Shown here: piece after piece, positions 1 through 8,519 of the stretch | Numbering within the stretch: position 1 is the stretch's first letter | How the letters are laid out: every line of letters starts with the position of its first letter | The notes under the pieces: generated by a model | Databases searched by the model: none | The model's input: the letters and a program-made list of their open reading frames with translations, nothing else | What the model was told of the DNA's origin: nothing | Translations under genes and position numbers: made by a program | Assembly (NCBI RefSeq): GCF_000372425.1 | Contig: NZ_AQVD01000006.1 | Location: 60,728 to 124,727, forward strand | Length of the DNA: 64,000 nt | Origin: Streptococcus ferus DSM 20646 | Lineage (GTDB): Bacteria > Bacillota > Bacilli > Lactobacillales > Streptococcaceae | Direction: 5' to 3'

Positions 1-136
1 GTCCGTTTTGTTTTCCTGTCGGGTCAATAAAAATCTCCCCTTCTTTAGTCTTAACAATACGCAGCAAGTCCCGTTTATCAATAACTTCTCCTGAAACAAC
101 TGATTTTCTTAAAGGTATTTTTCGTGTTTTAGCCAT
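1..136 (-). CDS. rnpM: RnpM/YlxR RNA-binding protein, N-terminal part
   Basis: The first 45 codons, read from the ATG at 136, begin MAKTRKIPLRKS and continue through LLRIV and FIDPTGK. This is the start of the DUF448/YlxR fold. The rest of the gene lies outside the window. It follows nusA on the same strand with only 18 nt between, the usual rimP-nusA-ylxR-L7Ae-infB order of Firmicutes. YlxR has been reported as an RNase P modulator (RnpM). The position that is often Cys in the family (RKCVV) reads Ser here (RKSVV). Confidence 0.9.
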   Translation of the reverse strand, partial: MAKTRKIPLRKSVVSGEVIDKRDLLRIVKTKEGEIFIDPTGKQNG

Positions 137-154
137 CAAACACCTCCGACTTTC

Positions 155-1342
155 TTAGTCTTGCTCTTCAGAAAGAATATCCTCAGCATATTGATTATCT
201 TCTGATAGTTCTTCTGCTTCAAGGGCTGCAGCTTCTTCTAAGGCATCCCATTCTGCTTCCATAGCTTCAAACTCTGTGGCAGATTTAATGTCAATCCGAT
301 AGCCTGTCAGATGAGCGGCCAGACGCACATTTTGTCCGCGACGTCCAATTGCCAATGATAATTTATTATCCGGTACAACCACTGTTGCCTTTTTCTCATC
401 TTCTGGATCAAAGAGAACAAGGTCAACTTCTGCAGGAGCAATCGCATTGTAAATGTATTCGGCAGGATCCTCTACCCATTGGATAACGTCGATATTTTCC
501 TCCACAGGTACTAGGAGACCCGTCTTGGCATCCAAGCGTTTCGGATGGAATTTGCTGATAACTTTCTTGATGTTAGCCCCTTTGCGGCCGACAATCGTTC
601 CAATCGCATCTACGTTAGGGTTATGACTGCGTACGGCAACCTTGCTGCGGTCACCTGCTTCACGAGAGACACTCATGATTTCTACCGTTCCATCAAAAAC
701 TTCTGGAATTTCTTGTTCCATAATCCGTTTGATAAACTCTGGATGGCTACGGCTGACAAAGACATTAACTCCTTTAGGGTTATTCTCAACCTTGTAGACA
801 TAAACTTCTATACGGTCATGGGAAGCAAAGGTTTCGCCCGGAATCTGGTCCTGACGTGATAATTGCGCTTCAATGGAACCAAGATTGACATAGATAAAAC
901 GATCGTCAAAACGCTCAACCGTTCCTGTCATAATCTCACTTTCACGCTGTTTGTACTCTGTATAGAGGATTTCGCGTGTCTGACGGCGCATCTTTTCCAT
1001 AATGGTCTGCTTAGCTGACTGTGCCGCAACACGCCCAAACTCCTTAGGTGCTTCTTCAAAACGGATCTTATCCCCAAGCTCATAAGCGGTGCTGATTGCA
1101 TGCGCATCCTTAAGGCTAATCTCAAGACGGCTGTCAAAAACCTCTTCAACCACTTCGCGGACAGTATACACCTGAAAGTCACCGGTCTTTTCGTTGAATT
1201 CAACTTCAGCACTTTCAGATTGGCCATAGCGGCGCTTATAGGCTGACTTTAAAGATTCTTTGACCGTTTCAATAATATCTTCTTTGTTGATGTGTTTTTC
1301 TTCTTCCAGCACGCGGAAGGCTTCTAGCATTTCTTTGCTCAT
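155..1342 (-). CDS. nusA: Transcription termination/antitermination factor NusA
   Basis: 395 aa. NusA binds RNA polymerase and nascent RNA and controls pausing and termination. The N-terminal polymerase-binding domain spans about residues 1-125. The S1 domain starts near 138 (TGTVERFDDRFIYVNLG). Two KH domains follow, with GxxG loops IVGRKGANIKKVI and AIGRRGQNVRLAA. An acidic C-terminal tail (EEAAALEAEELSEDN) makes it slightly longer than Bacillus NusA. It lies 35 nt downstream of rimP, from which it is probably co-transcribed. Confidence 0.97.
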   Translation of the reverse strand: MSKEMLEAFRVLEEEKHINKEDIIETVKESLKSAYKRRYGQSESAEVEFNEKTGDFQVYTVREVVEEVFDSRLEISLKDAHAISTAYELGDKIRFEEAPKEFGRVAAQSAKQTIMEKMRRQTREILYTEYKQRESEIMTGTVERFDDRFIYVNLGSIEAQLSRQDQIPGETFASHDRIEVYVYKVENNPKGVNVFVSRSHPEFIKRIMEQEIPEVFDGTVEIMSVSREAGDRSKVAVRSHNPNVDAIGTIVGRKGANIKKVISKFHPKRLDAKTGLLVPVEENIDVIQWVEDPAEYIYNAIAPAEVDLVLFDPEDEKKATVVVPDNKLSLAIGRRGQNVRLAAHLTGYRIDIKSATEFEAMEAEWDALEEAAALEAEELSEDNQYAEDILSEEQD

Positions 1343-1377
1343 TCTCTTTTTTCTTTGCTCTGCAAAGAATTTCCTTT

Positions 1378-1854
1378 CTAAATTTTTACAGCAAGACGCG
1401 CTTTAGCAACTGTCTTGTAGGGAATGGTGACGGTCTTTTGCCGCGTCTTGTCCAAATACGTTAGCGTTAAGTTCTCGCCATCAAAGGCCGTCAAATCACC
1501 TTCAAAAACCTTGCTTTTATCAATCGCTTGATAAAGGCTGACATTAATGTACTGACCAACAGCCTGAAGAAGACTTTCTTTTGTCTTTAAAGGACGCTCT
1601 AAACCTGGACTAGACACCTCTAGCATATACTGATCTGGAAATGGATCCGGCTCAATAGTATCCAGAAGTGGACTGATAACATCTGTTAAGTCTGCTGTCT
1701 CTTCGACGGTAATGCCCCCGGGTTTATCTACCAAAACACTAAGAACATAATCGCTCCCCATCTTTTCATACTCAATATCGACTAATTCAAATGGTTTTGG
1801 AACCGCCGGTTCAATGAGAGCTCTGACACTCTCAACAATGCTTGTTCGACTCAT
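1378..1854 (-). CDS. rimP: Ribosome maturation factor RimP
   Basis: 158 aa. RimP is needed for 30S subunit maturation. The central motif [12 protein letters not shown] (about residues 78-89) is the family signature, and the C-terminal Sm-like barrel ends [12 protein letters not shown]. The start is ATG at 1854 behind a good Shine-Dalgarno sequence (AAGGAGGG). It is the first gene of the rimP-nusA-rnpM operon and sits below a clear promoter and a leader hairpin. Confidence 0.95.
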   Translation of the reverse strand: MSRTSIVESVRALIEPAVPKPFELVDIEYEKMGSDYVLSVLVDKPGGITVEETADLTDVISPLLDTIEPDPFPDQYMLEVSSPGLERPLKTKESLLQAVGQYINVSLYQAIDKSKVFEGDLTAFDGENLTLTYLDKTRQKTVTIPYKTVAKARLAVKI

Positions 1855-1920
1855 TTTCCCTCCTTATCTTTGCTAGATCATAAAGATCTCTCCGCTATTC
1901 ATTTTATTTAAACACGCAAG

Positions 1921-1943
1921 AGGCGAAGTTACAACTTCGCCCC
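1921..1943 (-). other. Stable hairpin in the rimP-nusA leader
   Basis: GGCGAAGTT and AACTTCGCC form a nine-base-pair stem with a short loop, about 15-40 nt into the predicted transcript. No T-tract follows on the minus strand, so it is not a simple terminator. Its function is unknown. It may be a 5'-stabilising element or a NusA-sensitive pause site. Confidence 0.5.
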
Positions 1944-1963
1944 TTTCTGTATTATTTGTTACT

Positions 1964-1991
1964 ATTATAACATAATCTTTGAAAAATGCAA
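1964..1991 (-). promoter_or_regulatory. Promoter of rimP-nusA operon
   Basis: On the minus strand, -35 TTGCAT (1986-1991), a 16-nt spacer and -10 TATAAT (1964-1969). Initiation would fall near 1957, giving a leader of about 100 nt. Confidence 0.75.
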
Positions 1992-2032
1992 ATGTGAGCC
2001 TTTGGCTAGGGTTCATGACACATCAAAAGACT

Positions 2033-2063
2033 AAAAATGTTTCTCTAATCGAGAAACATTTTT
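2033..2063 (-). terminator. Terminator after tRNA-Ser
   Basis: A perfect 13-bp stem (AAAAATGTTTCTC/GAGAAACATTTTT) around TAATC lies directly downstream of the tRNA on the minus strand and ends in a T-run. The symmetry means it could work in both directions. Confidence 0.75.
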
Positions 2064-2077
2064 CCTGTACCATCCAA

Positions 2078-2163
2078 GGAGAGGAGGGGATTCGAACCCC
2101 CGAGCCCCGTTAAGGACTACACGCTTTCCAAGCGTGCGCACTCGGCCACTATGCGACCTCTCC
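2078..2163 (-). tRNA. tRNA-Ser (anticodon GGA)
   Basis: The minus strand gives an acceptor stem GGAGAGG/CCTCTCC, an anticodon stem CACGCTT/AAGCGTG enclosing GGA, a long class II variable arm (AGTCC/GGGGCT) and a T-arm GGGGTTCGAATCCCC. The length is 86 nt and no CCA is encoded. It decodes UCC/UCU. Confidence 0.96.
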
Positions 2164-2227
2164 ATAAAACTGAGATAAAACTCAGCTCATTCATCATATC
2201 ATAATCCGAACAAATGGGCAAACCCTT

Positions 2228-2863
2228 CTAGAACTTTGCCTCAACTCGGTAAATCACCTGACCCTTGGCAGAAAATTTTTCTTCGTATTCTGTCATCACA
2301 TTATCCTCAAAGTCACTGGCATGAAGGTCCAACCAAACCCGCTTTAAGATCATGCCATACTGAGAAAAACTGGCCAGACTATATTCGAAGAGCCCTCTAT
2401 TATCTGTCTTGAAATGAATTTCTCCTTCTGGCGGCAGAATCTGCTGATAGGTCTCTAAAAAGGTCTTATAGGTCAGACGGCGTTTTTCATGCTTTTTCTT
2501 AGGCCAGGGATCCGAAAAATTCAAGTAGACCAGATCAATTTCTCCCGCCTCAAAATAGTTGGTCAGACTCGAACCATCAACTAAAAGCAGCCGGACATTC
2601 GGCAGCTGACTTTCCAAAACCTTATCCAAGGCATGACTGAGGACCGATACCTGCATATCAATGGCAATATAATTGATCTCTGGATGGGCTTGAGCCATAC
2701 CAGTAATAAACCGTCCCTTTCCCGAACCCACTTCAATATGAATAGGATTGGTATTAGCAAATAGCTCCCGCCAATGTCCTTTGACCTTTTCCGGCTCTAA
2801 AATAACATAGTGGGGGTTATTCTCAAGGTATTCTTCAGCCCCTTTACGCTTTCTAACTCTCAT
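2228..2863 (-). CDS. trmB: tRNA (guanine-N7-)-methyltransferase TrmB
   Basis: 211 aa. It makes m7G46 in tRNA using SAM. The SAM-binding segment is [10 protein letters not shown] (about residues 45-54). The family signature [16 protein letters not shown] (about 114-129) and a C-terminal TEYEEKF motif are intact. It follows ccrZ with a 9-nt gap, an arrangement conserved in streptococci. The Shine-Dalgarno sequence is weak, which suggests coupling to ccrZ. Confidence 0.95.
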   Translation of the reverse strand: MRVRKRKGAEEYLENNPHYVILEPEKVKGHWRELFANTNPIHIEVGSGKGRFITGMAQAHPEINYIAIDMQVSVLSHALDKVLESQLPNVRLLLVDGSSLTNYFEAGEIDLVYLNFSDPWPKKKHEKRRLTYKTFLETYQQILPPEGEIHFKTDNRGLFEYSLASFSQYGMILKRVWLDLHASDFEDNVMTEYEEKFSAKGQVIYRVEAKF

Positions 2864-2872
2864 CTTTACTTT

Positions 2873-3655
2873 CTAAAAAGAAGCCCTGAATTTTCGTAAT
2901 TCGTAGATTTCTTGGTTAACATTCGCCATATCGCGATTTTCGTAGTATTTCAAAATCTGAGACAGGTAGGATAACTGCCCAAACCATTTTATTTTTGATA
3001 AGACTTTTTCATTCGTCTTATAACCATAATAGGTCAGCCAATCATTCCAGTAAGAACGGGGAATATAATGGCTTAGGATATGAGCCACGTCATACATCCG
3101 ATCCGTCACACGGACTGAATCCCAGTCTACCAAATAAATCATACCGCTCGTTGTCACAATCCAGTTACTATGCCGAACATCACCGTGAACAATTGTCGCC
3201 TGATCTTTCTTAAAGTCTGGCAACTCTCGTTTCATCTGCTTGACGACTGACTGAAGGTAATCATTTTCAGCTAGCTGATAAGGAACGCTTCGCTCCCAGT
3301 CAACCAACAAATCATAAGGTTCCTCCACCTTGTAGTTGAGCTGAAGCAGCTGATTCACCAGCGGTTTGGATTTGTGCATCTGTTGCAGAATCTGAACAAT
3401 CTGCTTACTGGTCATATCAGCCCTTGTCAATAGGCGGCCATCAAGCCATTCTTGCGCACTCATCATATCGCCGTTGCCAAGACGCTTAGCCCAAAGCAGC
3501 TGGGGAGCAATCTGCTCTTTTGCCAGAGCTGCTAAAATAGGGGCTGTATTGATTTTAATAAAAACACGATCACCATTAGGATAGGTTCCAATAAAGGCTT
3601 GACCGCTCTTTCCTTTTAGGGGTGTCAGGCTTAAATCTTTATCTGATTGTGTCAC
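2873..3655 (-). CDS. ccrZ: CcrZ-type cell-cycle regulator kinase (YtmP/APH-like)
   Basis: 260 aa, GTG start behind AAGGAGGGG. The aminoglycoside-phosphotransferase-like fold has a Brenner motif HGDVRHSNW (His157) and the metal-binding DWD at 177-179. The pneumococcal homologue CcrZ couples DNA replication to cell division through FtsZ. The name rests on family membership and the ccrZ-trmB neighbourhood. A plain GTG start at 3655 is preferred because the overlapping GTG at 3657 is followed at once by TGA. Confidence 0.88.
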   Translation of the reverse strand: MTQSDKDLSLTPLKGKSGQAFIGTYPNGDRVFIKINTAPILAALAKEQIAPQLLWAKRLGNGDMMSAQEWLDGRLLTRADMTSKQIVQILQQMHKSKPLVNQLLQLNYKVEEPYDLLVDWERSVPYQLAENDYLQSVVKQMKRELPDFKKDQATIVHGDVRHSNWIVTTSGMIYLVDWDSVRVTDRMYDVAHILSHYIPRSYWNDWLTYYGYKTNEKVLSKIKWFGQLSYLSQILKYYENRDMANVNQEIYELRKFRASF

Positions 3656-3713
3656 ACGTTCCCCTCCTTTTCATCTGAAATCACTTAGTCCTATTTTACT
3701 TGTTTTAAGAAAC

Positions 3714-4748
3714 TTAGTCAATCATCTTCTTTACTTTGTATCGTAAATAAAGCTGACTGATCAGCAAAGTGCCGATTGCCAAAATTCCCATCTTTTCCCA
3801 AGACCAAGAAAAAAGAAGTTCCACAAGTAGCATCAGGTAACTTAATTTTTGCAGGAAAGACAGTAGGTTTTTCTGTTTCAGGCCTTTATCCACCGGAAAT
3901 AGATTGGTCAAGTATTGATAGTCATAGTGATGATAGAGGCTCAGAAGCTGAAAGAGTAAAAGATAGTTAAACAAAACCGCCAGAGCAGCTGACATAAGAG
4001 GGTTGCGAATACTCACCAAAACCAAGATACTCAGACCCAACAAACGCAAGCTGAGACTTAGGTAATCACCGCCCCGTAAAAAAGCACGCAAGTAAAGATT
4101 GGTCCAGACAGATGCCGATTCTTTTTTCAGTAAACCCGTCAGTCTATCAAGATATGCCCTGCGTTTGACACTAGTTGATATGCCTTTCACATTGGTAAAG
4201 AGAGAAAAGAATTTCAAAATAGTCTGCTGACGCTGCTGTTCAAGACTGATTGCCGCCGTCCAATTTAATCGATCATTCTCCTGAAGCGACCGCACTTTTT
4301 TAGAGAGTAGCATCCAGCGAACCAGCAAAGACAGCGCAAATAACAGCAGCACCATCCAAGAAGAGAGACCTAACTTTAAAAAAAGGGGCAATAAAGCAAG
4401 CCAAATCAATGCCTGCACACCAGACCAAAAGCTAAAGGACCGTTTTTTAGCCAGCGTCAACTCCTCTAAAACAGCCTGTTCTTGACTTAATAAAAACAAT
4501 TTATCTGGCTCTTCAAGATATGTTGCGACACGGCCCACAACTAAAAAAATGAGGAGAATACCCGATACAGCCAAGCTAATCGGCCAAGGATTAGCAGGGA
4601 AATGCTTTAAAAGCTGGCTGTACTGAACCATGACAAAGCCCATTAAAAAAACTAAGACCAGCACAAAATGATCATTGAAAACATAGCGCAGGTATTTTTG
4701 ACAGCGGACAGCAAAGCGATGGCGCCTCTTTTTAAACATCTTTTTCAT
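3714..4748 (-). CDS. ecsB: ABC transporter permease EcsB
   Basis: About 344 aa, membrane protein with roughly seven to eight hydrophobic segments and charged linkers. It belongs to the EcsB family, the membrane partner of EcsA, linked in other Firmicutes to protease, secretion and lipid-related phenotypes. A GTG at 4754 overlaps the ecsA TAG by one base. The ATG at 4748 is better spaced from AGAGGA and was chosen. Confidence 0.85.
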   Translation of the reverse strand: MKKMFKKRRHRFAVRCQKYLRYVFNDHFVLVLVFLMGFVMVQYSQLLKHFPANPWPISLAVSGILLIFLVVGRVATYLEEPDKLFLLSQEQAVLEELTLAKKRSFSFWSGVQALIWLALLPLFLKLGLSSWMVLLLFALSLLVRWMLLSKKVRSLQENDRLNWTAAISLEQQRQQTILKFFSLFTNVKGISTSVKRRAYLDRLTGLLKKESASVWTNLYLRAFLRGGDYLSLSLRLLGLSILVLVSIRNPLMSAALAVLFNYLLLFQLLSLYHHYDYQYLTNLFPVDKGLKQKNLLSFLQKLSYLMLLVELLFSWSWEKMGILAIGTLLISQLYLRYKVKKMID

Positions 4749-4753
4749 CTGCA

Positions 4754-5479
4754 CTAGTCCTCTTTGGTCAAAGCCATGTAAATGTCATTGAGACTTGCCT
4801 CATCATCCCCAAAAACCTGTCTCAAGTCAGTCAAAGTCCCCTGGGCCCTCACCTGCCCCTGATGTAAAATGACAAAACGGTCACACATTTTCTCAGCTGA
4901 ATCCAGGACATGAGTTGACATCAAGATAGACTTCCCTTTTGCCTTTTCTTGCGCCAACAAATCCGTTAAGTCAGCAATTGCCAGAGGGTCCAGTCCCAAG
5001 AATGGTTCATCAATGATGAATAGGGAGGGATCCACAATAAAGGCGCAGATAATCATCACTTTTTGTTTCATCCCTTTAGAAAACCGGCTAGGAAACCAGT
5101 CCAGTTTATCATCCAGACGAAAAAGACTCAGAAGGCCTTCTGCACGCTCAAAGGCGGCCTCCTGATCAAGGTCATAGGCCATAGCGACTGTTTCAAGGTG
5201 TTCCCGCAGAGTCAGTTCTTCATAGAGACTGGGCGTTTCGGGAATAAAGCCGATTTTTCGGCGATAGGCTTCCAAATCATCTTCCAGCCGCAAGCCATCT
5301 ATACAAATCTGGCCTTGATAAGGGGTTAGAAGGCCGATAATTTCATTAATGGTTGTCGACTTACCTGCTCCGTTAAGACCAATGAGACCAACCAGTTCAC
5401 CATCATTGACCTCAAAACTGATATGTTTAAGAACAGGGACATTGACATAGCCGCCTGTCAGATTTTCTATCTTTAGCAT
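4754..5479 (-). CDS. ecsA: ABC transporter ATP-binding protein EcsA
   Basis: 241 aa ATPase. Walker A is GLNGAGKST (about residues 34-42), the signature is the variant FSKGMKQK, and Walker B is LFIIDEPF followed by LGLDP. It is the ATPase of the EcsAB pair, directly upstream of ecsB. The start has an SD sequence (TGGAGAGAG) 8 nt before ATG. Confidence 0.9.
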   Translation of the reverse strand: MLKIENLTGGYVNVPVLKHISFEVNDGELVGLIGLNGAGKSTTINEIIGLLTPYQGQICIDGLRLEDDLEAYRRKIGFIPETPSLYEELTLREHLETVAMAYDLDQEAAFERAEGLLSLFRLDDKLDWFPSRFSKGMKQKVMIICAFIVDPSLFIIDEPFLGLDPLAIADLTDLLAQEKAKGKSILMSTHVLDSAEKMCDRFVILHQGQVRAQGTLTDLRQVFGDDEASLNDIYMALTKED

Positions 5480-5542
5480 GACGATTCTCTCTCCATTTGA
5501 TATACTATATTATAACAAAAACAAGCTAAGAAGGTGATTTTT
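5480..5542. promoter_or_regulatory. Divergent ecsA / hit control region
   Basis: The minus strand carries a perfect -10 TATAAT at 5509-5514 for ecsA. The plus strand carries TATACT at 5501-5506 as the best -10 candidate for hit. The two overlap, so the promoters probably share polymerase access. No operator palindrome stands out. Confidence 0.5.
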
Positions 5543-5962
5543 ATGGATGACTGTATTTTTTGCAAGATAATCGCTGGTGATATTCCTTCATCGAAAATCT
5601 ATGAAGACGATGAGGTGCTGGCTTTTCTGGACATCTCTCAGGCAACAAAAGGACATACCCTGCTAATCCCTAAAGAACACGTCCGTAATACCTTAGATCT
5701 CTCTGAGCAGAAGGCTGCCACACTTTTTTCCCGCCTGCCTAAGTTAGCTCGCGCCGTCAAAACAGCTACCCAGGCTGATGGCTTAAATATTGTCAACAAT
5801 AATGAAGAAGCTGCCGGACAAACTGTCTTTCACGCCCATATTCACTTGCTACCTCGCTATCTTGATGGGGATGAACTGGATATTCATTTTGTGAGCCACG
5901 CACCTGATTTTGAGGCCCTAGGGCAGCTAGCTCAGCGTATTGCCAAGGAGGTTGAAGCATGA
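5543..5962 (+). CDS. hit: HIT family nucleotide hydrolase
   Basis: 139 aa. The histidine triad HAHIH has His97, His99 and His101 and acts on nucleoside phosphoramidates and related nucleotides. An N-terminal CIFC pair probably helps bind zinc. The start is the ATG at 5543 behind AAGGTG. The GTG at 5534 lies inside that ribosome-binding site and was rejected. The stop overlaps the next gene's start (ATGA). Confidence 0.93.
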   Translation: MDDCIFCKIIAGDIPSSKIYEDDEVLAFLDISQATKGHTLLIPKEHVRNTLDLSEQKAATLFSRLPKLARAVKTATQADGLNIVNNNEEAAGQTVFHAHIHLLPRYLDGDELDIHFVSHAPDFEALGQLAQRIAKEVEA

Positions 5963-6264
5963 AACTTCGTCATCTTATCCTATTTGGCCTGATTGGGGCA
6001 GGAACTTACAGCCTCTATCAGAACCGCCAACAACTCAGAGCTGGTTTTCGTGAAAGCAAGGAAAGACTTGATTTAGCCAAAAAGGAAGTCCATAAAATCA
6101 AAGCCAATTTGCAAGTCATCAACGAGCAAAAAGAAAAGACGAATGCGATAATGGAAGACTTAGCTTATCAATTTCGGATTTTTCAACAAGAAAACAAACC
6201 CGTTCTTAGAGACATCCAAGAGCGTCTGGCTAAATATCAAACATCAGAAAACTCAAAAACCTGA
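5959..6264 (+). CDS. Small membrane-anchored coiled-coil protein
   Basis: 101 aa with one hydrophobic N-terminal helix (about residues 5-16), then a charged helical stretch rich in Lys, Glu and Gln (RESKERLDLAKKEVHKIK) that is likely a coiled coil. It overlaps hit by 4 nt and must be co-translated with it. It resembles the YtxH-like small anchored proteins in shape only. The function is unknown. Its stop codon lies inside the terminator stem. Confidence 0.75.
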   Translation: MKLRHLILFGLIGAGTYSLYQNRQQLRAGFRESKERLDLAKKEVHKIKANLQVINEQKEKTNAIMEDLAYQFRIFQQENKPVLRDIQERLAKYQTSENSKT

Positions 6265-6288
6265 GACCGATTTGGTCTCAGGTTTTTT
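6256..6288. terminator. Shared bidirectional terminator
   Basis: AAAACCTGAGACC and GGTCTCAGGTTTT form a 13-bp stem with T-runs on both sides. It serves the plus-strand hit operon and the minus-strand LCP gene, whose stop is at 6290. Confidence 0.85.
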
Positions 6289-6289
6289 A

Positions 6290-7441
6290 TCAGTAACCAG
6301 CTGCGGGTGCCTGATAACTGCCTTGATTATAAGTATCGCTTGAGTATGTTCCCGAATCTGAATAAGTACCGGCATCATAGGTGCTACTGTCAGAATAAGC
6401 TGTTGATCCACTGCTGTCCACGCTTCCATAAAATGTTTCATAAAGCACGGCTGTTGTTTTTAAACTGTCAGCTGTTACTGTCTCCAATCCTAACTGTTTC
6501 TTAATCCGGTTTTGCACCTTAAGCATCTGCTCACTAGTGACCATTTGATAAGACCCCCCATTAAGGGTTGCGTCTTCTCCCTTAAGCTGGTAACTCTTAA
6601 TATTTTTAACGGTGTCAGCATATCCCATCAGTTTAGGAATGGTGCTGCCAGTGATTTTAATATCTGTCTGGATATTTTTGCTGACAGCAGAAAGGATTTT
6701 CTTGTATTTGCTGACGCTGTCAAGTGCCAAGAGCTTCTCCATAACCTTCTGAATAACTTCTCTCTGGCGTTTTTGGCGTCCGTAATCGCCTTCTGGGTCG
6801 TCATAGCGCATCCGCGAATAGACAAGCGCCTGCTCCCCATTGATTTTATGTGTCCCAGGTTCCACCTTAGCCGTATAGGCAGGTTCGTTCTCCTCAATCG
6901 AAATGGCATAGTCAAAATTATTGGTGACCGTAATACCGCCTACCGCATCAACGAGCTGTACGAGCCCCTCCATATTGATAAGCATATAATTATCAATGGT
7001 AATATCAAGCATTTCCTGTACGGTCATAATGGCCATCTGAGCCCCCCCAGAAGCATAAGCAGCATTGAGTTTGGCTTGATAACCCGTCTCAGCATTGCTT
7101 TCAGGACCAGATAATTGGACCAAAATATCTCGCTCAAGGCTGGTCATGGTTGTTTTCTTTGTTTTAGGATTAACCGTCACTAAAATCATGGTGTCGCTAT
7201 TTCCCTCCCATTTAGAGGTGCGATCAGCCGACCCCGTGTCAACCCCCATGAGAAGAATCGAAAAAGGTTTGCTTTTTTCGATCGAGTCACTTTCCTTAGT
7301 TGATGTGTTTAAATTTTTATACGTTTTTGAAAATTCATCCAATGAAAAGCTAAAAATCCGGTTGGCATAAACGCCTAATGCAATGACAGTTGTGATGAGG
7401 ATCGCCCCCAGCATTAATGTTATTTTTCTACCAATTCTCAT
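6290..7441 (-). CDS. brpA: LytR-CpsA-Psr (LCP) family glycopolymer transferase, BrpA-like
   Basis: 383 aa. One N-terminal membrane helix (about residues 8-27) is followed by an extracellular LCP domain: ILLMGVDTGSADR, MTSLERDILVQLSG and YSRMRYDDPEGDYGRQKRQREV carry the conserved Arg and Asp residues. LCP enzymes attach teichoic-acid-type polymers to peptidoglycan. The last 45 residues are a low-complexity Ser/Tyr/Thr tail (repeats of SDS-TY, SDSGTY). The name follows the S. mutans order hit-brpA-acetyltransferase-tsaE. It is probably the last gene of the tsaE operon. Confidence 0.85.
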   Translation of the reverse strand: MRIGRKITLMLGAILITTVIALGVYANRIFSFSLDEFSKTYKNLNTSTKESDSIEKSKPFSILLMGVDTGSADRTSKWEGNSDTMILVTVNPKTKKTTMTSLERDILVQLSGPESNAETGYQAKLNAAYASGGAQMAIMTVQEMLDITIDNYMLINMEGLVQLVDAVGGITVTNNFDYAISIEENEPAYTAKVEPGTHKINGEQALVYSRMRYDDPEGDYGRQKRQREVIQKVMEKLLALDSVSKYKKILSAVSKNIQTDIKITGSTIPKLMGYADTVKNIKSYQLKGEDATLNGGSYQMVTSEQMLKVQNRIKKQLGLETVTADSLKTTAVLYETFYGSVDSSGSTAYSDSSTYDAGTYSDSGTYSSDTYNQGSYQAPAAGY

Positions 7442-7450
7442 TTGTTTTAT

Positions 7451-7975
7451 TCAGTCAATCAGTTTTCCCATCAGGTAAACGTCAAGAAATTCTCCATCTT
7501 TTGTTTTTGCACCGCGTTGCTTAGTGCCTTCTATCTCAAAACCAAACTTTTCATAAAGGTGAACAGCAGGGCTGTTACGTTTTTGTACAGTCAACTCTAA
7601 CCGACGGATAGACGCTGTTTCTTCTGCCCATCGGATCCCTTCTTCCAGCAGAATCTGACCAATCCCTTGATTCCAGTAGTCTTTCGCTACTAGCATAAAA
7701 AGGTCACCAATATGATTCATTCTGGGATGGGCATCAGCCTTAATGGTCAAGGCACCAATCGGTTTTTGACCAATCTTGGCCAACAGATAAAAGCTACCCG
7801 AAGTTTGAAAACTATTGTCGAAAACCTGTCCCAGGGCAGCCTCTTGACCAGCAAAATAATCCTGATCAAGGATTAAAAAATCAGAATCTTCGGCCCCTCG
7901 ATGAAGCAAGGCAATGAAGCCCTCCGCATCTTCTGACCTAGCCTCTTGAAAAAAGACTTCCTGTTCAATCTTCAC
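7451..7975 (-). CDS. GNAT family N-acetyltransferase
   Basis: About 174 aa. The acetyl-CoA loop WNQGIGQILLEEGIRWA (Q-x-x-G-x-G/A type) and the C-terminal RNSPAVHLYEKFGFEIEG are typical GNAT motifs, closest in look to the ribosomal-protein or small-substrate acetyltransferases. The start is uncertain. GTG at 7975 has GAGG upstream and overlaps the tsaE stop. An upstream in-frame start at 8014 would lie well inside tsaE. The substrate is unknown. Confidence 0.85.
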   Translation of the reverse strand: MKIEQEVFFQEARSEDAEGFIALLHRGAEDSDFLILDQDYFAGQEAALGQVFDNSFQTSGSFYLLAKIGQKPIGALTIKADAHPRMNHIGDLFMLVAKDYWNQGIGQILLEEGIRWAEETASIRRLELTVQKRNSPAVHLYEKFGFEIEGTKQRGAKTKDGEFLDVYLMGKLID

Positions 7976-8408
7976 GGCAAAAATCCTCAAATAACTGTCT
8001 AGACCTTGGACCACTGGGCTTGAAAGTCAAACGACGTCCATCTTGTTCCCGGCTAAGGACAACTTCCAAATAGTCATCCGGCAATTCCTCTTTTAAGAGC
8101 TCCCCCCACTCAATGACAGTAACTCCATCACCAAAGAGAAAATCATCCAAGTCAATAGAATCAGGATCGTCCCCGATGCGATAAACATCTAAGTGATAGA
8201 GCGGAAGTCTCCCCTCATATTGTCGGACAATGGTGTAGGTTGGACTTTTAACCATTTGAGCAACGCCTAAGCCCTTAGCAATCCCTTTTGTCAGGGTTGT
8301 TTTTCCCGCCCCAAGATCTCCTGTCAGCACTAAAACATCCTGTCTTTGGAGTTTTTGGCCCAGTTGCTGACCGATAGCCATAAGCTGTCTTTCGTTTTGA
8401 CTGTACAT
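7965..8408 (-). CDS. tsaE: tRNA threonylcarbamoyladenosine biosynthesis ATPase TsaE
   Basis: 147 aa from the ATG at 8408 (MYSQNERQ). The P-loop GDLGAGKTT and the SPTYTIVRQYEG and HLDVYR motifs identify the t6A ATPase TsaE. Longer in-frame starts (to 8471) would run through the promoter and were rejected. The -10 element ends 7 nt before this ATG and no SD is visible, so the mRNA may be leaderless. It is the first gene of tsaE-GNAT-LCP. Confidence 0.92.
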   Translation of the reverse strand: MYSQNERQLMAIGQQLGQKLQRQDVLVLTGDLGAGKTTLTKGIAKGLGVAQMVKSPTYTIVRQYEGRLPLYHLDVYRIGDDPDSIDLDDFLFGDGVTVIEWGELLKEELPDDYLEVVLSREQDGRRLTFKPSGPRSRQLFEDFCRED

Positions 8409-8415
8409 AGACATT

Positions 8416-8446
8416 ATTATACCATACCCTGCTTTTATTTTGTCAG
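8416..8446 (-). promoter_or_regulatory. tsaE promoter, extended -10
   Basis: Minus strand: TGGTATAAT (extended -10, hexamer at 8416-8421) with CTGACA 19 nt upstream (8441-8446). Predicted initiation at 8408-8409 coincides with the tsaE ATG. Confidence 0.65.
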
Positions 8447-8473
8447 ATTTTAATGGAATTATCTTTATCAAAA

Positions 8474-8504
8474 AAGAGAAAGCTGAGTTCCCCAGCTTTC
8501 TCTT
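8474..8504 (-). terminator. Terminator of the NCS2 permease gene
   Basis: AGAGAAAGCTG/CAGCTTTCTCT is an 11-bp stem followed by six T on the minus strand, immediately after the permease stop. Confidence 0.85.
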
Positions 8505-8519
8505 GATTTACATTTCATT

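Noticed and set aside
6512..7114. A 200-codon open frame opposite the LCP gene
   Set aside because: It is antisense to a clear LCP coding domain, lacks a ribosome-binding site and has no recognisable features.
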